The translations under genes and the position numbers were made by a program. The notes beneath the pieces are model-generated. The model saw only the letters and a list, made by a program, of their open reading frames with translations, was not told the DNA's origin and did not search any database. DNA of 64,000 bases from Deltaproteobacteria bacterium (GTDB lineage: Bacteria; Myxococcota_A; Polyangia; Polyangiales; JADJMO01), in assembly GCA_025363655.1 (NCBI GenBank), contig JANYDK010000127.1, forward strand, positions 61,836-125,835. The letters run 5' to 3'. Shown here piece by piece: positions 15,825-24,479 of the stretch. The first letter of the stretch is position 1, and every line of letters starts with the position of its first letter.

Positions 15825-16177
15825 GCGACGTGCCCGACGAACGAGACCACGAGCCCGTGCGCGCAGAGGGATGGGTCGAGCTGCTCGAGACCTGGCGCGT
15901 GCCGCAGGACGACAACGTCTTCGTCGAGGCCGAGGGAATTCGTCTCCTCGTGCATCACCTCGCATCGGGCTTCTACGTCACCTCGAGCCAGTGCCCGCAC
16001 GAAGACTTCACGATGGAGCGATGCCCGCTCCGCGACGGCGCCGTCGTCTGCACCGAACATGGCTGGGCGATGGACGTGCGCACCGGCAGAGTGGTCGAGA
16101 TCGGCGACGAAGACGCACGCCTTCCGACGTACGAAGCGCGCGTCTTCGCCGAGCGCGTCTACGCCAAGTTGTTCTGA
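15821..16177 (+). CDS. Rieske [2Fe-2S] protein
   Basis: This 118-residue protein has the two cluster-binding boxes: C-x-H in SSQCPHEDF (about 53-60) and C-x-x-H in VVCTEHGW (about 74-81). The short length and acidic N-terminus resemble nitrite-reductase-type or assimilatory Rieske ferredoxins rather than membrane-bound cytochrome bc1 subunits. It has no signal peptide, so it is probably cytoplasmic and carries electrons for an unidentified oxygenase or reductase. The start overlaps the birA stop as ATGA, an unexplained coupling. The partner oxygenase is not in the window. Confidence 0.87.
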   Translation: MSDVPDERDHEPVRAEGWVELLETWRVPQDDNVFVEAEGIRLLVHHLASGFYVTSSQCPHEDFTMERCPLRDGAVVCTEHGWAMDVRTGRVVEIGDEDARLPTYEARVFAERVYAKLF

Positions 16178-16370
16178 ACGCTCTCGCGCGGGCGCAGCAT
16201 TCCACGCTGCGATCCTCGGTATGATCGTCGTGTCGCGCTCACGAATGAACGACGCACCAACGAATACCGTGCGCGTACGCCCGTCGTACGGATCGAGCGA
16301 CCGTGAGGAGCGCGAAGGTAGGAGCGCGCTCCTCCGGTCGTTCGCTATGCGAACGCGAAAACCGGCGCTA

Positions 16371-17138
16371 TTACGAGGGAAAGATCTCGACGAGGATGGC
16401 GGTGATGTTGTCTTTGCCACCGCGCTCGTTGGCGAGCTGGATGAACTGCTGCACCGCATCGTCACCACCGACCTCGGCGATGGAAGGAATCTCGCTCTGT
16501 CGCAGGTAGCCGTGGAGGCCGTCGGAGCAGAGGAGAAACCGATCGCCTGGCTCGAGCGGCACGATGCAGGTGTCGACCTGCACGTACTCGCGATTGCCGA
16601 CCGCGCGCGTGATGACGTTCTTCTGCGTCGAGAGGCGCGCTTGCTCGGGCGTGATCAGCCCTTGCCGCAGCTGCCAGGCGATGAGGGTGTGATCTTCGGT
16701 GACCTGCACCGCCATGCCGTCGCGAATTTGATAGATGCGTGAGTCGCCGACCTGCCCGATGATCGCGAAATCGCCGAGGACGAGCATGCCGCTCATCGTC
16801 GTGCCCATGCCGCTCTTGTCGCGATCGAGCTCGGCCATCGAAAACACCATGTAGGTGGCGGCCTGGATGGCACTCTCCATGACGCGCAGGGCGGCGCGGG
16901 CGTCGCCTTCGTTGAGCGGCTCGGTAAGCGTCGTCAGGTTGGGCCGAGCGCGAGCAATGAAACCATGGGCCGTCTCGACGGCTTCGGCGCTCGCGACCTC
17001 ACCGGCGGCATGTCCGCCCATGCCGTCCGCGACGAAGTACACGGTGAGCTCGTCGTCTCCCCGCCAGGCATCTTCGTTGAGATTTCGGCGTCGTCCGACG
17101 TCCGTACCTCCTGCAGACCGCGCGATCATTCGCCTCAT
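16371..17138 (-). CDS. PP2C-family serine/threonine protein phosphatase
   Basis: The 255-residue enzyme has the metal-binding residues of bacterial PP2C/Stp: RNLNEDAW near residue 20, VADGMGGHAAGE (about 38-49), GMGTTMSGM, IGQVGDSRIY, CSDGLHGYL and GGKDNITAIL near the end. It removes phosphate from Ser/Thr of proteins modified by Hanks-type kinases, which are abundant in myxobacteria, although none is in the window. The length is typical of the free catalytic domain and it lacks a transmembrane segment. It lies divergently across a 196-base region from the PilZ gene, which contains one copy of the dispersed palindrome. Confidence 0.95.
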   Translation of the reverse strand: MRRMIARSAGGTDVGRRRNLNEDAWRGDDELTVYFVADGMGGHAAGEVASAEAVETAHGFIARARPNLTTLTEPLNEGDARAALRVMESAIQAATYMVFSMAELDRDKSGMGTTMSGMLVLGDFAIIGQVGDSRIYQIRDGMAVQVTEDHTLIAWQLRQGLITPEQARLSTQKNVITRAVGNREYVQVDTCIVPLEPGDRFLLCSDGLHGYLRQSEIPSIAEVGGDDAVQQFIQLANERGGKDNITAILVEIFPS

Positions 17139-17196
17139 GGTCTAGCGCCATTCGTTCCCGGCGCCTACGTCGACGTGAAGCGCTCTACGATTTCGC

Positions 17197-17226
17197 GGCC
17201 AAAGTTGCGGAGCAATGTTTGGCGAA
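17197..17226 (+). repeat. Dispersed 30-bp imperfect palindrome, copy 2
   Basis: This copy opens with GGCCAAAGTTGCGGAGCAAT and ends GTTTGGCGAA. It differs from copy 1 at positions in the loop and one stem base and keeps pairing of the outer arms. It lies in the divergent region 108 bases before the PilZ gene start. Confidence 0.8.
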
Positions 17227-17334
17227 ACGGGACATGCGAAGGGCGCGTCGCGCCTTTCGATGGGAAACTTTTCTGGTTCCTCGCACGTCCAAAGAACAAC
17301 ACCTGATGGCGACAGCCGGAGGGTGCGGGAGGGG

Positions 17335-18075
17335 ATGGAGGGTGAGAACTTGGAGAACCTCGAAGGACTGCGTGTCATCACGCTGCGTGTGCATCACCTC
17401 GATGAGCTGAGCGCCTTCTGGCTCGACTCGTTCACCGACGGCGGCATCTTCGTGCCTGACGTCGACCTAGCTGCGGGCACGCCCGTCGTCGTGCACGTCT
17501 TCACCGAAGAGCCCGAGCGCGCGAGCACGAATCTCGTCGGCGTCGTCGCTTGGCATCGCCTCACCGCCGGAGCTGGTCGCGCCGTCGATCCGAAAGCGAC
17601 GAGTGCCTTCCCGCTCCGCGCCGGCATCGGCGTCGCGTTCGATCGCGCGATGCGTGGAAGGCTGCTCTTCCTCGATCGTCTCGCGCGGCAGGCGACCCAC
17701 GAGTCACGTCGTGGTCAGCGCTATCCCTCGGCCCTCGTCGGCGAGCTGGCCGTGCGCAGCGGCGAGCGGGCGCTGGCGGTCGAAATCGCCGACGTCGGTC
17801 CGCACGGAGCCCGGGTGGCCGTGCCCGATCCCTCCGAGGTGCTGGGGAAGGGCGCCCCGGTCCGGCTCTGGCTCGGGTGCAGCTCGAGCGGCGTTTCCTC
17901 GTTCGCGCCCCTCGCCGGTGAGATTTGTTGGGTCGATCGAGCCCACGGAGATTCGGTGGGAATTCGCCTCCAGCTCGGCAGCCGGGAAGATCGGCTGCAC
18001 TGGGCCCGTGTTTTCCTGCGTTGCCGCGAGGCCTACGAGCGTGGGGTGATCCCGCACAATCGTCACGCCGGCTGA
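17335..18075 (+). CDS. Tandem PilZ-domain protein
   Basis: The 246-residue protein seems to contain two PilZ-like beta-barrel domains. The first (about 10-115) has the pattern LWLDSFTDGGIFVP, a VVHVF strand and GIGVAFD typical of the Myxococcus-type PilZ paralogue with a degenerate RxxxR start. The second (about 130-240) starts RYPSALVGELAVRSGE and includes VEIADVGPHGARVAVPD and GIRLQL, closer to the canonical D/NxSxxG signature (VGPHGA). PilZ proteins bind c-di-GMP or act as adaptors. Whether either half binds it is uncertain because the canonical Arg pairs are altered. The start is uncertain; the ATG at 17335 follows a GGAGGG-rich segment. Confidence 0.75.
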   Translation: MEGENLENLEGLRVITLRVHHLDELSAFWLDSFTDGGIFVPDVDLAAGTPVVVHVFTEEPERASTNLVGVVAWHRLTAGAGRAVDPKATSAFPLRAGIGVAFDRAMRGRLLFLDRLARQATHESRRGQRYPSALVGELAVRSGERALAVEIADVGPHGARVAVPDPSEVLGKGAPVRLWLGCSSSGVSSFAPLAGEICWVDRAHGDSVGIRLQLGSREDRLHWARVFLRCREAYERGVIPHNRHAG

Positions 18076-18188
18076 GCACGGCTCGATCACGGGAGTTGAC
18101 GGGTGGAGTGGAGGGGCACGACAATCGGCCTCGACGCCCCGCGGCGCGCGTGTGCGTGCCAACGGTCGTAAACCCCGGGAGAATCTCC

Positions 18189-19070
18189 GTGCCCAAGAGC
18201 CTGCTCGCCGTCGATGACAGCGTCACGATGCGCAAGGTCATCGAAATGACGTTCGCTGGGGAAGACATTCGCGTCGCCACCAGCGCGACCACCCAAGAGG
18301 CGCTGGCGGCTTGCCGCAAATCTCCGCCGGACATCGTCCTCGCCGACGTCGCGTTGGAAGGGCAGAGCGGCTACGACCTCTGCCGCGCCATCAAGGACGA
18401 GTTCAAGGGAATTCCGGTCGTCATCCTCACGTCGAAGCAGAACCCGTACGACGCCGCCAAAGGCCAAGCGAGCGGCGCCGACGGAAATCTCGACAAGCCC
18501 TACGACACCGCCAAGGCCATCGAGCTGGTGAAGAAGACGCTCGACCAAGGCAAGTCGGTCGCCCCGGCGCCGATCGCCGCTGCCCAGTCGATGACCGCGG
18601 GAATCGCGCCGGCTCCGCGCGCGCCGATGTTCGGTCGTGAGCAAGCGGCCCCTGCGCCCGCGCCTGCGCCCATGCCCGTCGCGCCGCGTCCGCCGCAGAG
18701 CAACCTGACGATGCCGGGCATGCCTGCAGCGAGCGCACCTCGCGCGTTGGCTCCGCAGGTGACCCGGCCCGTCGTCGAGAACGCGGCGCCGGCGCTGCAG
18801 AAGAACCCGACGCCCGCGCTCCAGCGCACGAGCACCGTCAAGATGTCTTCGGACGCACCGCCGGCAGCGCAGATCCAAGCCAATGGCGGTGGCACCAGCG
18901 CCGGTGGCGAGCTCGCGGGCAAGCTCGGTCAGCTCGGCCTCACGCCGGTGCAAGTCGAAGCTGTCCTCGCCCTCTCGCGCGAGGTCGTCGAGAAGGTCGT
19001 CTGGGAGGTCGTACCCATCCTCGCCGAGACCCTCGTCAAAGAAGAAATCGCGCGCCTCACGCGCGACTGA
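18189..19070 (+). CDS. Receiver-domain protein with Ala/Pro linker and conserved C-terminal helix
   Basis: The GTG at 18189 follows GGGAG with seven-base spacing. The 293-residue product starts with a complete receiver domain (1-125): acidic DDS near residue 9, phospho-acceptor Asp in IVLADV, Thr in VVILTS, Lys in LDKPYD. A long Ala/Pro/Gln-rich linker (about 125-235) follows, then a 50-residue C-terminal helix with LSREVVEKVVWEVVPILAET. The same C-terminal pattern occurs in many delta-proteobacterial receiver proteins of unknown output, so signalling is probably by protein interaction. No kinase is adjacent, but PP2C and PilZ genes are just upstream. Confidence 0.85.
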   Translation: MPKSLLAVDDSVTMRKVIEMTFAGEDIRVATSATTQEALAACRKSPPDIVLADVALEGQSGYDLCRAIKDEFKGIPVVILTSKQNPYDAAKGQASGADGNLDKPYDTAKAIELVKKTLDQGKSVAPAPIAAAQSMTAGIAPAPRAPMFGREQAAPAPAPAPMPVAPRPPQSNLTMPGMPAASAPRALAPQVTRPVVENAAPALQKNPTPALQRTSTVKMSSDAPPAAQIQANGGGTSAGGELAGKLGQLGLTPVQVEAVLALSREVVEKVVWEVVPILAETLVKEEIARLTRD

Positions 19071-19078
19071 GACGTGCG

Positions 19079-21400
19079 CTAGTTGGCCGACGAGAGGCAC
19101 CGTCCGGCCATGCGGACGACGCCGAGGTAGCGACCTTCGTTGCCGTGGGGAACGGCCTCGTAGCGATCGAGCGCGGCCTGCACGCGCGCGCGGCGTTCGG
19201 CGGCGGGAGCGAGGCACGCGACGTGGAGGTGCATGCGTGCCGCCTCGCGAGGGAGTCGCGGTGAGACGGAGGCGAGAGGGCTGAAGTCGCTCTGCAAGAT
19301 CGCGTCGGCGTCGTCGTAGAGCTTGGCGTCGAAGAGACGTCGCGCGACGAGGTAACGAGCGAGGACGCGTTCTTCGAGGGGTACGTCCGGCGCTTCGAGC
19401 AGACGAGCGAGGATCACCAGCGCTGCCGTCGCTTCGTCGCGTTGGGGATCGCGTCGCACGAAATACCGGGAAAAACGGCGTGCGCGCTGCGGATCGGCGG
19501 CGACGAACGACTTGACGTCGAGCGTGCGACCCCAGTCCTCGTCGATGACCTCGGCCCGCGCGGCGTCGTAGGCGGCCTTGGCGTCGGTGAAGCGTTCTTC
19601 GCGCAAGGCCTCGTCGGCGATCGCCTCGCGCGCGCGGTTTCGCCAGGTCGTCGACATCCGCGCGTCGGCGACGATGGCCTCGAGCTGACCGACGAAGCCG
19701 GCCGGATCGTGGCGGTCGCGGGCGATCTTGGCGAGCTCCATCCGCGCGGAGGGATCGGCGACGTCGAGCCCGAGGAGCTCGCGGAAGGCGCGCTCGGCGC
19801 CGTCGAGATCGCCGTGATCGCGGCACACCTCGGCGTCGTCACGGAGACGCTCGACCACGTGCGGGCAACGTCGTCCCCAAATTCCTGGGCGATCGAACCG
19901 CGCCTTGGCGACCGCGAGGGTCTCGGGCGGCAGGGGCACCGCGTCGAGGGAAGCGACGAACTCTCGCTCGGCCTCGGCGAAGCTGACGCCGAACACCTTC
20001 GCGAACTCACCGCCAGAATACCAAGCGCGCACTTCTGCCGCTTTGCCCCGCTCGAGCTGGTGCGCGATGAACGCGCCGGCGACCGTGTAGGCGGTCGACG
20101 AGTTGGTGGCGAAGAAGCCGCCGCCGAAGATCTTTCGCAGCGGTGGCAAGAGCTCGAGCTCTTTCATCGCGTGCGCCCACTGCGCCGGCGTCAGCTCGTC
20201 ACGATCAGGAGACGCAGCGACCGCGATGCCTTCGATGAGACCAGGGTTGGGCACGAGCCCCGAGAGCCCGCCGGCGACGCGAAAGGGGCCTTGTCCGAAG
20301 GCGCCGGCGATGACGTGCGCGAGCTCGTGTCCGAGCACCGGGTGGGGATAGGGCGCGATTTGGAGGTAGACCTCGCGGCGCCAGGGCTTGGCGACGTAGG
20401 TGTCGGCGGCGCCCATGAGCACGCGCTTCTCGGACGTGTCGCGGAAGAAGAAGGCGGTGATGTGCGGCGGTCCCGAGGCGCCGAGCCTTGCTTCCACGGA
20501 GGCGATTTCTTCTTCGCAGTCACGGAGGAGGAGGGCCGCTTCGGTGGCCGTTTGTTCGCGTGGGAACCAGACGTCACAGCGTGGACCGGAGAGGTGTCCA
20601 CCGAGGGCCTCTTCGATGGTGCCGACGCTCGTACGATGGCCGAGCCTCGCGCCCTCGGCGATCATCGTCGCGCTGCCGGCAGCGAGCGCGAGGGCGACGC
20701 CGAGGAGCGCACGCGACGAAAGGGCTAGTTTTCCTGATGGATCACGACGCATCGCGGCGGCGATCGCGAACAGCGCGCCGACGGTCATGGCGGTGCCTGC
20801 GCGGTACGTGAGGAGCGGCGCGTAGGCATCGACGACCTCGTCGTAGAGGGTGCCGCTGAAGAAGCCGACGAACGGATCGAAGGCGAAGACGGCGGGCGTC
20901 AGATAGAAGAGCGCGAGCGCGGCGAGGGCGGTCGAGAGGGGCGTCAGCGCGGCGAGGGTGATCGCCCAGCGCCGACGACGTCGTTCGGGCCGGAGCACGT
21001 GTCCTGCGACGACGGCGACGGTGCTGCCGATCACGCCGCCGAGCACCGCGCCGACCAGCGCAGTGAGCGCGAACGTGAGAATGCCGCTCCGCACCTCGCA
21101 CGCGCCGACGCGGATGGCGTGCACGAGGGAGGTCACGAGCGCGATCAGCGCGAAGCCGGCACCGCCGAGGGCACCTTCCGCGAGCTGCGCCGCTGGTGAT
21201 CGCGAGGAGACCTCGCGCGGTCCCGAGAAGCCTGAGCTCGCCGCGACGATGGCCGCGATCGACGGCACCACCAGGCCGGCCGCGATGGAGATTTCGTAGC
21301 CCGGTCCGCCGAAGAGAGGGACGAAGCCGATGCCGAACATGATCACGGCGACGGCGACGGCCCCAAAGACGCGCGCCCGCGTCGCCCACCCCAGCTTCAC
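19079..21400 (-). CDS. Membrane protein with gluzincin-like HExxH peptidase domain and TPR-like tail
   Basis: The GTG at 21400 overlaps the stop of the upstream gene as GTGA. The 773-residue protein has an N-terminal half with about seven hydrophobic segments (residues roughly 12-280), a soluble domain with HELAHVIAGAF and, some 27 residues on, LIEGIAVAAS, matching the HExxH...E arrangement of gluzincin-type Peptidase_MA-like domains, and a helical, repeat-rich C-terminal third (about 480-770). The catalytic Glu and zinc ligands are present, so an active periplasmic or extracytoplasmic protease is plausible. Function beyond that is unknown. It is the last of three coupled genes. Confidence 0.8.
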   Translation of the reverse strand: MKLGWATRARVFGAVAVAVIMFGIGFVPLFGGPGYEISIAAGLVVPSIAAIVAASSGFSGPREVSSRSPAAQLAEGALGGAGFALIALVTSLVHAIRVGACEVRSGILTFALTALVGAVLGGVIGSTVAVVAGHVLRPERRRRRWAITLAALTPLSTALAALALFYLTPAVFAFDPFVGFFSGTLYDEVVDAYAPLLTYRAGTAMTVGALFAIAAAMRRDPSGKLALSSRALLGVALALAAGSATMIAEGARLGHRTSVGTIEEALGGHLSGPRCDVWFPREQTATEAALLLRDCEEEIASVEARLGASGPPHITAFFFRDTSEKRVLMGAADTYVAKPWRREVYLQIAPYPHPVLGHELAHVIAGAFGQGPFRVAGGLSGLVPNPGLIEGIAVAASPDRDELTPAQWAHAMKELELLPPLRKIFGGGFFATNSSTAYTVAGAFIAHQLERGKAAEVRAWYSGGEFAKVFGVSFAEAEREFVASLDAVPLPPETLAVAKARFDRPGIWGRRCPHVVERLRDDAEVCRDHGDLDGAERAFRELLGLDVADPSARMELAKIARDRHDPAGFVGQLEAIVADARMSTTWRNRAREAIADEALREERFTDAKAAYDAARAEVIDEDWGRTLDVKSFVAADPQRARRFSRYFVRRDPQRDEATAALVILARLLEAPDVPLEERVLARYLVARRLFDAKLYDDADAILQSDFSPLASVSPRLPREAARMHLHVACLAPAAERRARVQAALDRYEAVPHGNEGRYLGVVRMAGRCLSSAN

Positions 21401-22275
21401 GTCGCGACCTGCGCTTCGACGGGCGAAAGCTCGGGATCGGACACGAGCTCGTCGGAGAGGCTGAGCGCACGGGCGAGGGTGCTGGCGCGTAGACCGACGC
21501 GCGCGAAGGCGACGACCTGATGCACGAGGCCGATGACGAGGATCGCGTGCAAGGGAGAGGTCAGCGCGGCGCCGAGGCCGAGGAGCCCGAGGGAGGCCAA
21601 CGTGCGCGGCAATGAAACCGCCACGAGCCGTCCGACGTGACGTGGCGCCCGCAGCACGGCGACGAACGCGCGCAGCGTGGTCGCGTCGTGTCGAGCGACG
21701 AGCGCGCGGGCGAGATCGAAGAGCGCACCGAGGTAGGCGAGGGCGCCACCGGCCATCACCAGCGGGAAGAGCGAGACGACGAGCGCCGTCCTCGGAAGGA
21801 GGTTCGCCGTGCGCGGCTCGAGGAGCAGAGACGGCACGACGCCGATCAAGAGCAACCCGAACGCCCCGAGCACGAGCGAGAGACCTTGCAGCCCGGCCAT
21901 GCGCGCGAAGAGCGCCGTGCCTCGCGCGGCCGCGTTGCGTAGCGAGGTGTCGCGATCGGAGAGCGCCGCGAGGAGCCCGCCGAGGGGCAAGAGGGAGACG
22001 ATCGCCCACGCTGCCAAGAGCCAGAGGGTCGATCGAACGAGCGCAGAAATGATCGATGCATGATGTATCAATGCATCTCCGAGGAGGAGCCGTCCGTGCT
22101 CCCAGAAGAGCGCGCGATCACCGTCGGGGTGACGACCGACGACGCGACCGACGATCTCCACCCAGGGCGACGCGAGCACCCAGGCGACGGCGAGCTCGAA
22201 GGCCCACACTGCGGCGATCGCCTTCGGACGGCGGCGCGCGGAGATCGCATCGACGTCGAGCTTGGGCGCGATCAT
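21397..22275 (-). CDS. Multi-pass membrane protein of unknown function
   Basis: This 292-residue protein has about six transmembrane segments, for example VWAFELAVAWVLAS near the N-terminus and LWLLAAWAIVSLLPLGGLLA. A central arginine-rich loop near residues 200-215 (ARHDATTLRAF, APRHVGRLV) lies between them. No known transporter motif is seen. Its ATG at 22275 overlaps the stop of the M1 peptidase gene as ATGA and its own stop overlaps the next gene as GTGA. This makes it the middle of a translationally coupled trio of membrane-associated proteins and suggests a complex with the two peptidase-like neighbours. Confidence 0.75.
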   Translation of the reverse strand: MIAPKLDVDAISARRRPKAIAAVWAFELAVAWVLASPWVEIVGRVVGRHPDGDRALFWEHGRLLLGDALIHHASIISALVRSTLWLLAAWAIVSLLPLGGLLAALSDRDTSLRNAAARGTALFARMAGLQGLSLVLGAFGLLLIGVVPSLLLEPRTANLLPRTALVVSLFPLVMAGGALAYLGALFDLARALVARHDATTLRAFVAVLRAPRHVGRLVAVSLPRTLASLGLLGLGAALTSPLHAILVIGLVHQVVAFARVGLRASTLARALSLSDELVSDPELSPVEAQVAT

Positions 22276-24374
22276 GGCCCGAAGCTCCGAGCGAGGACGC
22301 CGAGCCAAGCGAGCGCTCGTTCGCGCGTGACGGGCGCGCCGCCGCTGTGTCCCTCTCGCGTGGCGAAGTTGTCGAGCCGCGTCCGATCCATCGGTACACG
22401 CAAATCGGGATCGACGATGACGGCGACGAGCGGCTGCGGTCCGTCGACGTCTAGGCGTCGCCAGGTCGCGGCTCCCTTGTTCGGCGAGGTCGCGGTCGGG
22501 CCGAAGCGGACGATCTCGCGACGCCGAGTTCCGTCGCCGAAGCGGAGCTCGACTTCGATCGGGAGATCGATCGGCGCCCCCTTGCGCCCAATCCAGGCCG
22601 CGTTGGCATAGCCGAGACCTTCGGAGCTCTCGTCTCCTGCGCCGAGCTTCTTGCGCTTGCTCGGGTCGCCGCCGTCGTCGAAGTAGCCGGTGGGAGGCCT
22701 TTTCTTCTCGGAGAGAATCGAGTCGACGTAGACGTCGAGCGTGCCCGGTTGTGTCAGGGCCGCGCGCGCCGCTGCAGCACAATCGTCGCCTGCGACCTCG
22801 GCGATGACCTCGAAGAGCTCCTGCTGGGTCGGGTGCTCGAATCGAAAGCGTCGCGCATAGACCCCGATGGCGGCGTCGAAGCGCGGATAGGTGCGGCGGA
22901 GCGTCTCGAGGATGATCGCCGTCGCTCCATAGACACGCGAGCCGTAGCTGCTGCCGTTGGCGAAGGCCCACGTCGGCTGGAAAACAGGCTCTTCGAAGTC
23001 GGGCTCGGCGCCGCGCAGTTGGAAGATCAAGTAGCTCAGATCGACGTCGCCGAAGCGCGCGGCGGAGCCCTCGCCGTAGAGGTCTTGCATGACCCCGAGC
23101 TCGGCGTACGAGTTGAGCCCTTCGTCGCCGGCCGGCCACTCGACCTCGTGAGTGGCGACCATCCCGTAGAACCACTGGTGTCCGAGCTCGTGGACGGTGA
23201 CGCCCTCGACCTCGTGCGTGCCGTGCTCGGGGAACCACGGGCCGCCGCTGGTGATGAGCGTCGGATACTCCATGCCACCCGCTTCGTCAGCGCCCTCCGG
23301 CGGATGAACGACGGTCAAATCGGCGTACGGATAGGCTCCGTAGCGAGCTCCGAAGGCGCGCAGACCGTAGGCCACCGAGAGGAGCTCGCGGTCCATCGCC
23401 GCTTCGTATCCGGGCGGCGAGAGCAAGTGGATGGCGACCTCGCCCTCGCGTGCCTCGCGCAAGACGTAGCGATCCCAGGCGGTGAACGCGAAGTCGTGGA
23501 CGTCGTCGAGTTGGTAGCGCTCGATGCGACGACCGCCCTCGACCTTCTGCTCGACGCGCGCGCCGGTGGCGCCGACGGTGAACGTCGCCGGCACGTCGAG
23601 GGTGACGTCGTAGCGGCCGAAATCAGCCGCGAACTCGCCGAGGTGATGGAAGGGAAAGGCAGCGAAGGTGCCGTCGTCCTCCAAGCGCGCGAGCTTGGGA
23701 AACCACTGTCCGACGAAATGGAAGGAGTCGTGGTAGCCGGTGCGCTCGCTGATTTCGGGGAGCTCGTCGTGGAACTCGATCTCGAACGACGCGCTCTCAC
23801 CAGGCGCGAGGGTGCGCTCGCCGAGCGGGACCATCACGTCGGTCTCGTCCGATGGCGCGGTTCCCACCGCCGGCGGTGCCCCCGGCGAAAGCGGATCTTG
23901 CGGATACTCGCCGGTGTGCTCGACGAAGCTGTGCTTGGGCCACAAGTCGACGCCGTCCCACGACAGCTTCTTCACGTCGACGAGCCCTGGCGCACCCTCG
24001 ACCCCGCCGCGAAAGCCACTGACGCGCGCCCGTCGAAAGACGGTCCGATCGTTCTTGAAGGCGTTCAGATAGAGGTGCAGCCGGATCGACGAGAGTGGCG
24101 CGGAAGACCTGTTTTTCAGGGTGATCGTGCCGTGGCCTTCGACGACGTGGTTGATTGGATCGAGCTTCGCGAAGAGCGTGTAGTCGGCCACGCGCTCGCT
24201 CGTGCGCGGCACTTCGGGGAACCCTTTTTCGGGCGGCGTCACGACGGGCGCTTCCGGGAGCGAAGGCGTCTTCGGCCACACGCTGCGCGCGCCGAGACCG
24301 ACACCGACGACGACGCCCACCAGGACGAAGACGGCCGACTCGAGGAGCTCGCGCGCGCGGGTCCGCTTCGCCAT
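22272..24374 (-). CDS. Membrane-anchored M1-family zinc aminopeptidase
   Basis: The 700-residue enzyme starts at the ATG at 24374 and has one N-terminal transmembrane segment (FVLVGVVVGVGLGARSV) that anchors it. Domain order is N-terminal beta domain with a GGMEYPTL exopeptidase-type motif (the usual GxMEN with Tyr for Asn) and a catalytic domain with HELGH-x18-E (VHELGHQWF, then DEGLNSYAE). A tyrosine in SYGSRVYGAT and a C-terminal beta domain follow. M1 enzymes remove N-terminal residues from peptides. The catalytic site is complete. It heads the coupled trio and is divergent from the lipoprotein gene at 24480. Confidence 0.92.
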   Translation of the reverse strand: MAKRTRARELLESAVFVLVGVVVGVGLGARSVWPKTPSLPEAPVVTPPEKGFPEVPRTSERVADYTLFAKLDPINHVVEGHGTITLKNRSSAPLSSIRLHLYLNAFKNDRTVFRRARVSGFRGGVEGAPGLVDVKKLSWDGVDLWPKHSFVEHTGEYPQDPLSPGAPPAVGTAPSDETDVMVPLGERTLAPGESASFEIEFHDELPEISERTGYHDSFHFVGQWFPKLARLEDDGTFAAFPFHHLGEFAADFGRYDVTLDVPATFTVGATGARVEQKVEGGRRIERYQLDDVHDFAFTAWDRYVLREAREGEVAIHLLSPPGYEAAMDRELLSVAYGLRAFGARYGAYPYADLTVVHPPEGADEAGGMEYPTLITSGGPWFPEHGTHEVEGVTVHELGHQWFYGMVATHEVEWPAGDEGLNSYAELGVMQDLYGEGSAARFGDVDLSYLIFQLRGAEPDFEEPVFQPTWAFANGSSYGSRVYGATAIILETLRRTYPRFDAAIGVYARRFRFEHPTQQELFEVIAEVAGDDCAAAARAALTQPGTLDVYVDSILSEKKRPPTGYFDDGGDPSKRKKLGAGDESSEGLGYANAAWIGRKGAPIDLPIEVELRFGDGTRRREIVRFGPTATSPNKGAATWRRLDVDGPQPLVAVIVDPDLRVPMDRTRLDNFATREGHSGGAPVTRERALAWLGVLARSFGP

Positions 24375-24479
24375 GCAGAAGCGCACACCGTTACTCGCGT
24401 CCGCATCTCGCGTCCACGTGGCGAGGAGAGTTTCGGTCGCCGGTCGACAGGGGCATTCAGGCATGCCATCGATGAGCCC

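Noticed and set aside
22749..24479. Long plus-strand extension upstream of the lipoprotein at 24480
   Set aside because: It is antisense to the M1 peptidase, and the signal peptide of the real product begins at the ATG at 24480.
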